Program-made: the position numbers and the translations under genes
In this document: positions 1 to 12,889 of the stretch, piece after piece
How the letters are laid out: every line of letters starts with the position of its first letter
How positions within the stretch are numbered: position 1 is the stretch's first letter
Notes under the pieces: generated by a model
Database searches by the model: none
What the model was told of the DNA's origin: nothing
Seen by the model: the letters and a program-made list of their open reading frames with translations, nothing else
Assembly: GCF_014851395.1 (NCBI RefSeq)
Contig: NW_024041373.1
Coordinates: 22,266,750-22,330,749, forward strand
Length of the DNA stretch: 64,000 nucleotides
Source: Micropterus salmoides
Lineage: Eukaryota > Chordata > Actinopteri > Centrarchiformes > Centrarchidae
Direction of reading: 5' to 3'

Positions 1-423
1 CATGTGTCATGACATGTAATGTATGACCGTCAATAGGGACTTTTTATTTCTCTGTGACAGCAAACACCATACTTTCAGTTACCATTATGCCACACAAAAG
101 CCACATTACAGCTGACTAAAGTAACTTAACTAAAATGAAAAGCAGCTAATCTTCACATCTGTGAAGCAGGAACCATGAAATGTTTTTACATGAAAAACTA
201 CTATTGTCAAAATAGCTGATCCCCAGTAATATTGCTCCCCAAGCAAAATTAAAGAACTGTAGTATAATTCAAATGCTCACACCATGCCATCGTTTGCTAC
301 ACTGCCTGTCTTAGCACACAGCAGACTGGAGTAGATCCAGAAATTAGCACACCTATCTAATGCATTAAGAATCAATTTGGAAATGAATCGTGACCCCAAG
401 GATTGAAAGATACTGAAAGATTC

Positions 424-975
424 ACACCCCTAATGCGATATCGTTAGTGTTTGTATAGTTTAGTCTCAGTTTGGTTTAAAACAATGATGGATGTGTAGGC
501 GTAGCGTGTATGTGTGCAGTGGCAGTGGAGGAACGCTTGCTGAAGAGACGGAGCTCCAGCTTCACATGTTGTGCCGAGTTGTCCGCATCTCGTAGGACTG
601 TCTGATAATTTATCACCATAACCACATAAAGAATATTTTATCGTTTTTAAATAGCCGGCTACTTGAAATAGACCTGCTGGGAACCGCGACGTGCATGCAG
701 TTGTCGGCAGCATTAATGCACGTAAAACTCTGCACCGGTGAATGACAGGCGAGAGAGCGCACCTCAGTTTAGCTGGAAATTTACAGTGTAAGTTGAATGA
801 AAAGAGACTGCAGCTCTGCAGCTTCTCAAGATTAAAGCAGAGCTACAGTGTGTAACCCCCCCGCCCCCCTGCCTGTAATCTCCACGCACAAAAAACACAT
901 GATTCGACTATAGGCAGGACTTGATGATTCTGATTCGACTATCTAAATCCTTAGTCGGGGACAGCCCTAAAACAA
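424..975. repeat. Degenerate hAT-like repeat fragments downstream of the last visible PPP4R3B exon
   Basis: The stretch opens with a cacccctaat motif and closes with gtcggggacagccctaa near 950-971. Both resemble the terminal motifs of fish hAT elements (ends of the type TAGGGGTG or TAGGGCTG). No matching pair of terminal repeats or 8 bp target duplication was found, so these may be two separate old fragments. Short open frames inside it are not gene-like. It lies within the PPP4R3B intron that runs off the left edge, and positions 1-423 show nothing recognisable. Confidence 0.25.
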
Positions 976-1401
976 ATAAAAGGAACAATAAACTGGACGA
1001 AAAGTTTAAGTGTCTAAATTTAAACACTGTTATTTCTTTAAAACGTTTTGATGTTCTTCCATACCTCAGGCTCCCAAACAAAGCAGAGAATCTTACAAAA
1101 TTGTCACCCCCACGCAAGATGGTGGCAAAGACAACAAAAATGGGGATTTATTAATCTCGTATTGTGCCAAACTTTACTGGCTCATAACATATCGGGTATT
1201 GAATTGATCAGTAGATGCTCCAGGTCAGGATGAGACATCATTTCTATGAATTTCAGTTTTTTAACCATGACAAAGGACACAGTGTGGCCTGCAACAGACT
1301 AGGTAAACTTTGCTTTTAGCATAGCTGAATGCAGTTTGCTGTCGTAAGGCATATGGTAAAAAAGGGATGATCTGACCTTTGTGTCCAATGAGTCTACTGA
1401 C

Positions 1402-4400
1402 CTGTTGAGTCTCTGACTCTGTCTGTCTTTTTCCTGCTCGTACCGGCCTTTCAGGCCCTTGAAAGTCTGGACGTACTCAATGGATTCAAGTGCTTTATAG
1501 AAGTTATCCACAATGTGAGCTATGAGAGACTTGATGTCCTCCTGGAAAGAGAAGACATAGTGGAAAAATCACAAACAACCTACTTACAGTGTCACACGCA
1601 TACACCGTATACTAATGAACACTTAATAAAAGCTTTGTTTAGTTTGTCTACACACCACTTTAATGAACTCAAAGAGCTCTATGATGGCTGAGTTGAGGAG
1701 GTTGTATCGAGTGCCGTTGTCCAGCAGGGCATTAATGACAGGCTCAAACAGGTTGCCTTTGATGATGTAGCGGTTGTAGTACTCATCCTTCAGACCAATG
1801 ATTCTGCGCATGAAACGCAGGGCACCTTGGACAAAAATAAACAATAACTTAATTACAGTAATAGCACAAATAAAGTCATTTACTTTTGCGTGTGTTGTTG
1901 GTGTGAGCTTGGATGCATACAGCAGATCCACAACTCGGGTATGGTACAAACCCCGTGACTGTATACTTGGTAAAAGTTCATTCATAAAGTAGGATCACCA
2001 TTGACAGAACATTGAAAGAAAGAAAAGCAAGTTAGCAGAAAGGTGTGTGTGAACCATTTGTGAATGTGGGGACTTACAAAGAGCAAGGAAGGTGTGTTTT
2101 GAGTTCATTAGCACCAGCACTCTCCTGAGCAGGTCTTTGTTCATAATGTAGGTCTTGATGTGATAGGTGTGGTGCTCCACACAGAAGGTCAGAAGCTCCA
2201 GGATAAGTGCCAGCAGCTGAGCTGTCTGGAAGTTGTCTACACAAAAAAACAAAGCTACTTTCACACCAGGACTTCACAAATACAGGTGCTGGTCAAAAAG
2301 TTAATTTATTTCAGTAATTCCATTCAAAAAGTGAACCTTGGATATTATATTCATTCATTCATTCATTCCTTCCTTCCATACAGACTGATATATTTCGAAT
2401 GTTAATTTCATTTAATTGTGATGATTAAAACTGACAACTAATGAAAATCCCAAATTCAGTATCTCCAAAAATTTGAATATTACTTAAGACCAATACAATA
2501 AAAGGATTTTTAGAAATATTGGCTAACTGAAAAGTATGAACATGAAAAGTATGAGCATGAACAGCACTCAGTACTTAGTTGGGGCTCCTTTTGCCTGAAT
2601 TACTGCAGCGTGGCATGGAGTCGACCAGTCTGTGGCACTGCTCAGGTGTTATGAGAGCCCAGGTTGCTCTGATAGTGGCCTTCAGCTCTTCTGCATTGTT
2701 GGGTCTGGCGTATCGCATCTTCCTCTTCACAATACCTTATAGATTTTCTATAGGGTTAAGGTCAGGTGAGTTTGCTGGCCAATTAAGAACAGGGATACCA
2801 TGGTCCTTAAACCAGGTACTGGTAGCTTTGGCACTGTGTGCAGGTGCCAAGTCCTGTTGGAAAATGAAATCTGCATCTCTATAAAGTTGGTCAGCAGCAG
2901 GAAGCATGAAGTGCTCTAAAACTTCCTGGTAGACGGCTGCATTGACCTTGAAAACACAGTGGACCAACGCCAGCAGATGACATGGCACCCCAAACCATCA
3001 CTGACTGTGGAAACTTTACACTGTACTTCAAGCAACGTGGATTCTGTGCCTCTCCTCTCTTCCTCCAGACTCTGGGACCTTGATTTCCAAAGGAAATGCA
3101 AAATTTAATTTCATCAGAGAACATAACTTTGGACCACTCAGCAGCAGTCCAGTCCTTTTTGTCTTTAGCCCAGGCGAGACGCTTCTGACGCCGTGTCTTG
3201 TTCAAGAGTGGCTTGACACAAGGAATGCGACAGCTGAAACCCATGTCTTGCATACGTCTGTGCGTGGTGGTTCTTGAAGCACTGACTCCAGCTGCAGTCC
3301 ACTCTTTGTGAATCTCCCCCACATTTTTGAATGGGTTTTGTTTCACAATCCTCTCCAGGATGTGGTTATCCCTATTGCTTGTACACTTTTTTCTACTATA
3401 TTTTCCTTCCCTTTGCCTCTCTATTAATGTGCTTGGACACAGAGCTCTGTGAACAGCCAGCCTCTTTAGCAATGACCTTTTGTGTCTTGCCCTCCTTGTG
3501 CAAGGTGTCAATGGTCGTCTTATGGACAGCTGTCAAGTCAGCAGTCTTCCCCATGATTGTGTAGCCTACAGAACTGGACTGAGAGACCATTTAAAGGCCT
3601 TTGCAGGTGTTTTGAGTTAATTAGCTGATTAGAGTGTGGCACCAGGTGTCTTCAATATTGAACCTTTTCACAATATTCTAATTTTCTGAGATACTGATTT
3701 TGGGGTTTTCATTAGTTGTCAGTTATAATCATCAAAATTAAAAGGAATGAACACTTGAAATATATCAGTCTGTGTGGAATGAATGTATAAATTATACAAG
3801 TTTCACTTTTTGAATGGAATTACTGAAATAAATCAACTTTTTGATGATATTCTAATTATATGACCAGCACCTGTATACAATACAACATTTCCAAAAGGGG
3901 CATGAAGCTGCACCTTACAGTCCTGCCATTTTCCAAAACACATTATTCAATTTAAAGCAAGTGTGAATATAAGAATATAAAATTATATTGTTGACAAAAC
4001 ATTGTTTATAGTAACTCTTCATCATATAAGGTAGAAAAAACACAGCCAATGCATCATTTAAGCCATTATGAGGAGGTAGTGGTAAGTTATTTCACCCTTT
4101 TCTGGTGGGTGCAGGAAAATAAATGTGTGACTAAAACGAACTGAGGGTCTGACGTGCACAAGTTTTTGACTTTGGCTGGCTAATGGTTGATGTTAAGTTA
4201 CTGGACACCCACCTGGACAGACCGGGTTGATCTTAGCTGATCCCTCCTGCAGATCTGAAAGGCCATGACACAGAACAATCAGTCAAATCTTTATTTATCT
4301 AACAGTCTGAATCACCCCAGTGCAGTTATGTGAGGCATCTGTCCTCAGCTCACCTTTTGAGTTTTTGTCATGTGCAGTATTGGCCAGCAGAGGAGCAGTT

Positions 4401-7400
4401 AGGACATGCATGCAGTACTTGTAGAAGAAACTCAGAAATTCTGTCTTCTCAGTTTTCTAAAAAGGAAGACGATAACAAGAAGCTTTGATAAGTGCTGTTG
4501 ATGTTTTAGTGTTGGACAAAGCAAACAGGGGTTTGTAATTTAGTTTGCAAGTTAGATTTAAGTTAGACAAATGATCCTGGCCATCAATACAGAATTTTAT
4601 AGCTGATCTCCATTAAAATTCTTGTTTTGTGTTTGTTCTGCTTACATTGGTGGAAGCCAGCATGTTCTCGGGGTCGATGAGCGTCCTGAGCAGACCCATC
4701 AGCTGGACAGCCCCTCCTAACTCTGGGTCAGAGTCACAAATCATCTGCTTGATCACAACATTTATCAGCAGAACATCCTGTAAACAAAAGAAAGCACACA
4801 CACACACACACAGCGAAAGATACAGTCAAAATCATGCAGTTTCAGTCTAATAGTGTATTCAGATTAAAAGGGGAATTCAACAAAAACTCTGCATGACACA
4901 GGAAAGCACCCCTAATCCTACTGGAACAGTGATAGACCTATTGACCGGCATCAAGGCCAGTATAACAAATACTAAGTTATTGGGAGCACTGGGTACCCCC
5001 AGGATTCTCCAAATTAAATTTTTAAGACCTTTTTAAATACCACCTGGGACGAAATTTAATGCCAACTTCACTTGTTGTATAATGGAAAATCTGTATGAAT
5101 TTTAAGCTCGAGAGAATTATTTACAAAGTATCTGAATTAAATAAGACATTTTATTCATATTTAATACAATATACTTTTTGGGGTGTGTTTGTACTTTGAT
5201 AACATAAAATGAATCAAGGACGTCACTTTGTGTTGAGAAGTGGTGGGGACATAAAGGTTCAGGTTAGGGGTGTGACGATACACTTAGCTGACATGCAGGA
5301 TTCACAATATTGGGTTCACAGGAACAAGAGAAGAAGATATTTTAATGAAATATTCAATGCGGAAATATAAATGGGGGGTCTGTGGGTCCTCCCCTAGAAA
5401 ACGTTGAGCATTAAACACTTAATTTCCTGCATCCTGGAGACATTTTCTGCACCAATTTATGGTAGAATTGTCTTTATTTATATATAGTCAAACATAAAAT
5501 TCAGGTGACGATTCAAACAGAACACTTCTCAAAGCATTTTCATTGTTTTGTTTTTTTAACATTTCTTGTTGCAAGCCATTTTCCATAACATATTTACAAA
5601 TGCTTTTATTGCACTAAAAACTCTTATGGTGTGAAATCAAAAATACTAAATAAATGGTGCAGTTTGAGTTATAGCCTAATATGCCTTTGTAAAAGCCAAT
5701 TGCTTCAGTGATTATTCATCCTGTTCTGTTTTTGCATCTAAAGGCTGCTTGAAATACAGTAGTATTGACTTGAAAGCAGCGGGGATAAGGAGTTGGGCTC
5801 CGGTTTGTTTTTTCCTCTTCCCAGTTATCGGCGCATTTGGATGATGTAAGTTTAATGCACATTAAACTGCATGTTAGCAAACACTGACGTAAAGCTAAAC
5901 ACTGACATAAAGTTTAAACAGTAACGTTACCTGTACTGCTGTATAACATCCAAGTCACACCAAACAGAGTAATTTGTAATGTCACACAGACAAAAAGGGT
6001 TTATTTATGACGTTACGCCATTTATTTAATCCTACAAAAAGACAAGACAAAATTTAAGACCTTTGTAAATGGAATTTAATACTTTGTTAATGAAATTTAA
6101 TATTTTTAAAGGCCTTATTTTTAGAATATGAAATTTAAGACTTTAATACTTTTAAGACCCCACGGGCACCCTGTCTAAGAGCCTTTAGTGCTTCTTGCCA
6201 TGTTCAGTTATTTGTGCATATAAATTATGTTTAAAACTGATGCAGCACAGAGTTATAAAAGTGCTATGAGGGAAACACTTTAACGGTATGTTTGCAGTAC
6301 ACAACATTTCATACAAGTATCAACCAACCTGAGCACGGTACATAATTCAAATATTCTGTTCACTTATTTGTCACAACAATACTGTGCTAAATGGAACCTT
6401 TTTTTTATTTATTTATTTTTTTTTTTTTTATGTAGAATTTTATAAATGCAATATTGGACTGAACCAAACCAAAGTGCAAGCATGCTTGTTGACAGGGTTG
6501 TGTAGCTGCTTACGTCATCTGTTTGCTGTGGTTCCTGCATGACAAACTCCCTGACCATGGAGGGGCTGAATTCCACCAGGTAAGAGAAGATGTCTGTAGC
6601 TGCTGCCCTCACTTGCAGGTCATCCATTCCCTGAACAGGAGAAAAATAGTTACGCTGAAGACCAAGACAGAGAGAATTCTATACACACAAAATACTCCCC
6701 CAGTTGACCATTCATAGGCAAAGAAAATATGGAGTATGTTCAACCAAATAACAACATTCACACCCAAATTATGCCTAGAACATACCATGACTATTTCAAG
6801 AGCAGGCAAAATGCCTAGATTTGCCAGCGTTTTGAAGAAAGCGTCTCTGTTTTGCGGCTGCAACGTTTGTGAAAAAGCACAGAATTCTTTGACAAAGTTC
6901 ACCTGAGGAGTAGAGGAGGACAAACAGATGTAATGGCTGATCGGCATTTGACACATTAAAGGCAATATTTAAAGGTCACTCAAAAATACTATCCACAAAC
7001 ATAGTTTCATTTGTGATATTGTGCAGCAGTGGGAAAAAAAATTTCTGGTTCAGTCTCAAACTGTAATTTTCTCCATTTCAGGATGTAAACTTTTTTCCAA
7101 AGTTGAATAAATGAAAACTGCATGGGAGAACAGAATTAATCATTTCCAGACATTACAATAGTGCCCATCCTTTGGTTTCTACATTTTCCCACAAAAAACA
7201 ACAAACTGGCCTGGAGAATTGACAAGTCTTGGACTTACAAGTTCTCTTCTTTTACTGTCCTCTGTGGCTTCATCTGTGAGCTGTGCAAAGACCTCTGTTA
7301 GGAACTTCTCATCCTCCTGTGGCACAGGAAACAGTGTTTAGAATCAAGACACTGAACAAATAAAAGGCTACAATACAAAGAGGAAAAAAGGGAGGATGGC

Positions 7401-10400
7401 AAAAATTAATCTAGGACAGTTTGCATTCAGATTTTGCAGCAACAAGAACCAAAAAAACACAGAGAAACCCATGATTATTAGAGAGTCACTTCTCTTCACA
7501 TTAGCCCTGAAATACAATAATATAATAATAATATAATAATGCTGAACGCTTAAATATGAAATGATTGGCCTGTAAAGTACTGTTTGCATCATGAAAATGA
7601 TTATATGGTACAAATTATTTACAATTAACACACAGCTCACATAAGCTCCATATTCAAGTCTACTGACGAGCCAAACAATGGACATTTAACTCATTCACTG
7701 AATTTTCAAAACCGTTTCAAAAACTGTTCATTATCTTATATTTTTAATGGGTCAGTCGTCACATTACAAAACTTGATACACAGACACATCTTTAACTTGT
7801 GGACTTGTGGAAAGTTTCCAGAGTGTCCATATACATTGGGATAAACTGGAAGGCAATCCAGGCACAATATAACAGGGACGGAAATATTAAAAAGCATTTA
7901 TTATAGTGGCAAAATCATTAACAAAGCTAACATGCTTCAACAACTTATATTATGGAGTGCCTGGATTGTCTTCCAGTTTATACTGTTGTTTCCCCAATTT
8001 TACAAGACCACCTGACACATGTTTGATCTACGATTGAATAAACAGAGTTATCCCCTTTCCCTGGCCACGTGCATTGTTTGATTACAACATGTACAGGTAG
8101 ATTATCACAACACATTATAGATTCAAATTACTGCTATAAGTCTTACTTAGATACATAGATAAATCGAACTTCCACACGATTAAACATTTTACATTTCCCT
8201 TAAGAAATTATTACATTTAATGATGGAAATTCAGTTATTCATTGATAATCAAGTATGAGCCATGTTACTGTCTAGAACCACAGGGAGGACAGGTTCTCTT
8301 GTGATTGTCAAACTAACTTCTGTCAGTTGCAACTGATTGTAGATTTGGGAAAACACATGCAGAAATGTTCCACGGCAGCTTCTTCAGCTGGCAAGTAAAT
8401 TTGGTATGGAATGCCCCATTAGACAAATACACGATGATAATCATGGCCTTAAAGAGTAATACAAGTTACCTGGTTTGGATCCTTACCTGCAACATACTGA
8501 CAATCTCCACCTTGTTGAAGAAGATGAAGGAGTTGAGTGTGGACAGGAAGTTCTCCTCAAAGAGAGATGGTGTGGGCAGGATGATGTCCTGGATGTACTG
8601 CACCCGGTAGGTCTGGTGGATCTTCTGCCGCAGCTCAGAGTCTGTGATAGGGATCACCTCCTTAAACTTTGCTGTCTTGGTCAAGAATTCCCGGTGCCGT
8701 TTAGGCTGAACCAGCGCTGGGTCATACTCAAGGCAGCCCACTACATCCATGATACAGTCGTCAGAGAACATCACCTCAAAGAGGGCAGCTTTATTGAGGA
8801 ACAAGACACCACGGACAATCTCATAGAGGTGATGTAGGCCTTCCCTGTTGTCCAGGTCCTCACAGACTCTAAAGAGACCCAGGAGTTTCTTGATGTAGCC
8901 CTCGCTCATCAGGGCCAGGGCGAGTTTTTCCCTCCGGATGGGTGAAGACAGGACAGAGGTAACCAGGTCAGCGATCTCCTCCAGCCGACTTAGCTCGCAG
9001 GGAGGGAGCTCCACCAGGTGGCTTGTCTCTGGAATCTCCTCAAAGCGCTCCTCCTCCGACTCATCAATGGGGTCCTGGGTGATGTCCAGGGTAGGGTCCT
9101 TGCCTTGAACCTGAGCAATAAACAGTTGGAAGATATGAAGTGAAGAATTAAACTAGAAGTGTCAACGTACTGCATCTTGCTTTTTGTGGTAGTGTCAGTA
9201 AAAGGTCTCACTACTGTTTGAGTACTGCCCAGTAAAGAAACCTTTTAAAACAATGCACAAAATTTAGTAGAACTGGACCATACCTGACAGATCTTTTCCC
9301 AGATCTCATCACAACCAGCCTTTTCCTGGAAACTAAGGGCAAGGTCATAATTATCTGCTTCCGACCAAACAATCAGCGTATCCTGGAAGAAGGAGAGAGA
9401 AACATCAAACTGTACACAAAGAACTGCTTATCATATTAGCAGGACACACTAAAAATGGTTGCAACCTCATATATTAGTTTAACGCATACAAGCGGTTTCA
9501 TGCCTGTAAATGTATAAACCTGGAAACAAGTCCTTTAAAATTATGAATGAGGTCACTTTGCTACAATATGCAAGGGAAATATTTGGCTCAAATCTATTCT
9601 AACCAAATTTCTGTAACAAAATTGTTTATGTATTTTCATATGTATTCACTAATGATGTGACCTGCTTATTACTGGTTTCCAGGTTTACAATCAGATCAGA
9701 TTCTGATTCCCACTGTCTGCATTGCATCACTGTAGCAGCAATTGTCCAGCAACAAGTCTGAATGTTGAAATTACTAAAATGTAATACTCTGATTTTGACA
9801 TACAGTGAATTTGAAAGAGGCAACGTGTGAGAAGATGTAGCTGATCCAGACTCAGATGATCTATTCTTACCTGCTGTTTCTGATATGCAGTATTCGGGCT
9901 TATCTTCGACTCCAATAGAAGTGATCCTAAAACACAAAGACCTGGGTAACTTTTCACTTTCTAGCTAGTGCGAATGAACAACAACAAAGACTGCCAAATG
10001 ACAACTTTGATAACCAATTCTTGAAGATTAAGGCCAATTATTCTGCCTGGTAGAGAGCATTTAACGTCAAATAATAGACAATGTGTAATGCTGAGTAAAA
10101 CAGTGTTGCAACAACACAAAGTGAAAGCTAACAGCGGAGTTTATAACATACCGCTAGCCTTATCCAGTGTTTAGTTTTTTTATGATCTGTACATGAACAC
10201 ACAATCATTTACTATGCTGAGCAATAACGAGTTTGTACGTTTAAGACTAGACTTTGAAGGCCCCCATGCTACTGAGATCACGTCGCCTGCTAAACCAACG
10301 AGCTTGCTAGCACCAGCTATTCAATAAATTATTGCCGTTTGTCTACAGGGAGTGCTGTTGTTGTTCACAGTCTGAAACCAGTGGCTCCAAATAGTGCAGC

Positions 10401-10681
10401 AAATGTAAAGCAGCAAGCCCAATAAATTAAGCAAGTATACATACTGGCCAATGAAAGCATTCTGTGCGAACAACCAGGGGTTAGCATGCTAATGCTAGCC
10501 AACGTAACGTCAATGCGGCTATGCTAACCGGGAACTTACCGTCTGATTCGGCCCGAACTAATAATGATATTCCCTTCAGACGTTCAACAAAGGTAGACGA
10601 AACGTGTCCGGTACCCCGATCGTCCCACTGCCTGTCTTCATTCAGCGTATATACTTTCACTCGCCGCCGAGTGTCCGACAT
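1402..10681 (-). CDS. ppp4r3b: PPP4R3B (SMEK2), protein phosphatase 4 regulatory subunit 3B; 13 coding exons, 3' end outside the window
   Basis: Regulatory subunit of the PP4 Ser/Thr phosphatase, which in known members targets PP4 to substrates in the DNA-damage response, chromatin and metabolism. Coding exons in transcript order: 10540-10681, 9871-9926, 9284-9382, 8487-9110, 7239-7316, 6786-6902, 6514-6630, 4646-4777, 4354-4456, 4213-4254, 2078-2236, 1656-1825, 1402-1541. They join in frame to 659 codons plus two bases. Residues 1-99 (starting MSDTRRRVKVYTLNEDRQW) form the EVH1/PH-like N-terminus. Residues 100-307, one 624 bp exon, begin the SMK-1 domain, and armadillo-type helical repeats follow to the break. 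Paralogue choice rests on LVTSVLSSPIRREK, MDVVGCLEYDPAL and IIKGNLFEPVINALLDNGT, which fit the B rather than the A subunit. The start has ACC before the ATG and an in-frame upstream stop at 10718-10720. The acidic C-terminal exons are missing, and no matching exon was found in 1-1401. Exon 12 ends in a weak donor (GTGTGT). Confidence 0.96.
2283..3873 (-). mobile_element. Tc1-like DNA transposon with long inverted repeats, inactive
   Basis: A 1591 bp insertion in PPP4R3B intron 10, flanked by TA on both sides (2281-2282 and 3874-3875), the Tc1/mariner target duplication. Both ends carry CAGGTGCTGGTCA, and the inverted arms extend roughly 200 bp inward. The right arm has an internal near-copy of its terminal site, so this is the IR/DR type of terminal repeat. 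The left arm lacks about 18 bp right after the terminal 13 bp and contains an expanded ATTC run near 2350-2365. The encoded transposase is broken. It reads on the same strand as the host gene. Confidence 0.93.
2568..3554 (-). pseudogene. Decayed Tc1-like transposase
   Basis: Read on the minus strand from an ATG at 3554 (MGKTADLTAVHK), it shows the helix-turn-helix region, then the DDE core: FSDEIKF with the first Asp, FQQDLAPAHS with the second, and PDLNPIENL with the Glu. At least two frame changes, a stop right after PIENL (where family members have Trp) and a small deletion near the C-terminus disable it. The frame would have ended near 2568. It is a dead copy, not a host gene. Confidence 0.9.
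4989..6173. repeat. Probable non-autonomous DNA transposon (hAT-like ends), possibly composite
   Basis: Lies in PPP4R3B intron 7. The left edge reads CTGGGTACCCCC and the right edge GGGCACCCTG, so the termini are imperfectly inverted. Both subterminal regions are full of aatttaagac/tttaagacc-type direct repeats. An internal motif at about 5266 (aggggtgtgacgatacac) looks like the start of another hAT-type element, which suggests nesting. No clear target duplication or coding sequence was found. Class assignment is inference from end sequences only. Confidence 0.4.
7841..7981. repeat. 25 bp inverted repeat with a 91 bp spacer (foldback)
   Basis: Positions 7841-7865 and 7957-7981 are reverse complements with one mismatch in 25 (arms start ataaactggaaggcaatcc). 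It lies in PPP4R3B intron 4. The flanks show no obvious target duplication. It could be a very short MITE-like element, or a hairpin-forming segment of the pre-mRNA. No other content was recognised in this intron (7317-8486). Confidence 0.75.
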
Positions 10682-11100
10682 GGTTAACCGAGTCGGAGCT
10701 AGCAGGCTAGCTGGCTGCTAACAAGCTATCACCTCACCCCGTCTGGTGTTTTCCTACCCTCGACCTGTTAACTTTGTTTCCACCCGCATGTTATAAAACA
10801 TGCACGTCTAAGTGAAGTTCACAATGGCGGCAAAGTGTATCGGTAGCTATTTCATAAACATATTACGTTCCCGATGTGAAACAACTAAAGTGGAGGCCCA
10901 AAACCGAGAAGTAAAATTTACTGAGAACACAACAACTCTAACGGCCTCCTTGCTAACGTCCACAGACCGCCATCTTGTAATCCGATCTTGTGTTCTTTTT
11001 CTTCTTCGACGTCAATCAAGCGCTAACTGCCGCGGGGTCTCCTCCTCCGAGCGACACCATCCAATGGCAATGACCGCAGCACAACTACAACGCGCCACCT
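10682..11100 (-). promoter_or_regulatory. PPP4R3B promoter and 5' UTR region with two YY1-type motifs
   Basis: The sequence upstream of the PPP4R3B start is richer in CpG than the surroundings. On the minus strand, 10967-10977 reads CAAGATGGCGG, a close match to the long YY1 motif. On the plus strand, 10821-10831 reads ACAATGGCGGC, a second match in the opposite orientation. A CCAAT box lies near 11071. YY1 sites of this length usually sit just downstream of transcription starts, so a start near 10980-11060 is plausible. No TATA box was seen. Confidence 0.5.
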
Positions 11101-12889
11101 AAAGGTACGAAATGTAACAGCAACAGCAGGTACCTGCAGATGACATGAGGTAGACATGACGATAACTGCCTTTTCTTTCAGATGGTTTTTAATTAATAAC
11201 CATTAAAATACGGTACTATATTAACTACATAGTTTAAACAAATTATGTACTTGCCCATCAGACTAATAAGCCAAAGAGACACACACACACACACACAGTT
11301 TATTGGTACCGTTACAGATATTGAGCATCCTGAATGCCCTCCAGCCAAGAACGAAACACCAGTACACACTGTACTTTCCCTGCCCAAAGGGGTCCGTTTC
11401 TGGACAGTGCAAATGACTCTTTCTGTTCTGTTGTATTATTCAGAAAGTTTCCAGTTAACAACAGATGCTATTTGGAAAAGCGTATACATTAACAGATTGT
11501 CTCAATGTTTACCCCATGGAGATGACATATTAATTTGGCGCATATTTAGGTTAGGGTGTTGGGAGTTTTAAATGTAACCACAAATTCTGTCAGAGGCCTG
11601 AATAATTAAATTCTTATTTATGTAAACAATTCCAACCAAATCCAGGCAGTGTGTGACACAGCAATGGGTATTTCCCGAGCCTCAGGGCTGTACATCTCAT
11701 GGGTGTAGGAAATCTCACCACCAGATTATTTAGGAGCCCTGAAACCTTAACCCTGCACCTATCAAGCTGTTGATGTTTTTATGTCAAGCATGTTGTCTTC
11801 ATGGGTATTACAACTGGTGATGAGGTCCTTGTGTACGTCCCCATTTGAACCAGCAACAAAGACGGCCTTTTTTTTTTTTTACATAGGTGAAACAACAACA
11901 ACTAGCTGTGCGCCAGGGTGGGTGGGTTGAAGATGGCTTAAAGCTTAAAATAGTTTGGATCACTGCCTGTTCACTGGTTGGTATAAAGTAGCTCCAGCCG
12001 TCAGATCGGGTAATATTCTTTTTTGAATCATTTCATGTCTTCAATTACAAATTTTTCATTCAACACATTATCCATTTTATTGTATAGCATTTTTACTTCC
12101 TCCTATTGTGCAACCTGGCTTTTGTAGTCTAAAATTTTGCTTTAACTATGTTTTTTATCATTTCGATTGGTTATATTGACCTTTTTCTCTACTAAGAGTA
12201 CAATTTGTGGCATTCTGTTGTTGGCTTTTTTTGTACATCTGGTATCTGAATGTTGGGCTAGATCAGAGTCTGGTTCCTTATATGTGCATGGTATTTCTTT
12301 ACTGGAAATGGTTGTGAATTTCAACACCACAAAGCAACCACTTATTTACAGATGACTCACACATACTGTAAATGCAACACAACATTAAGGGAATATTACA
12401 AAAACAATTTTCTTTGTCCATATCTTGATCCTGGCAGCTTGGAGGATACACTGCCATAGTGGACACCAAATATGGAAGTTCCATACCAGAAGAGGCAGTA
12501 TGATGAAATTTGAATAAGAAACACTTTGTTAGATTGCACTGTTTGTTAGGTAAAACCGCTAGGTGACTGTGTTGGAGGAAACTTAAAGCAAATCCTCTTA
12601 CTGCCTGATTCTGTCAAAGTTACTCCAGGTGGCAAAACAAGACACCATGAAAGGGGATATTTAAAAATGAAACATGTAGAATTTTCTAACACATGTCTCC
12701 TGCTCATCATAATCCAAATGTTCTTCTCAGTTTGTGTACATTCATTGAAGCACAGTTCACCCCAGTGCTCCAGTTGAATCACATCCATATCCACAACCTC
12801 TTTATGTACAGCACTGGTCCAGTTTGTGACAAGATCTGATGCTTGGTTTGGTAGGACTATTCTGTAACACAATCTAGTCTGTTGGTGTG
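11101..12889. other. Spacer between PPP4R3B promoter and PNPT1 stop; includes PNPT1 3' UTR
   Basis: No coding sequence was recognised here. A (CA)n tract lies near 11279-11298 and a T run near 11870-11880. The part adjoining 12890 must contain the PNPT1 3' UTR. Short open frames in this interval have no recognisable protein features. Confidence 0.5.
12076..12081 (-). terminator. Candidate PNPT1 polyadenylation signal (AATAAA on the minus strand)
   Basis: tttatt on the plus strand gives AATAAA on the minus strand, about 810 bases past the PNPT1 stop codon. I found no closer exact AATAAA. The hexamer alone is weak evidence and other variants could be used. Confidence 0.3.

Noticed and set aside
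1..1401. Search for the remaining PPP4R3B C-terminal exons
   Set aside because: No segment on the minus strand encodes the expected Arg-rich and acidic tail; the next exon must lie outside the window.
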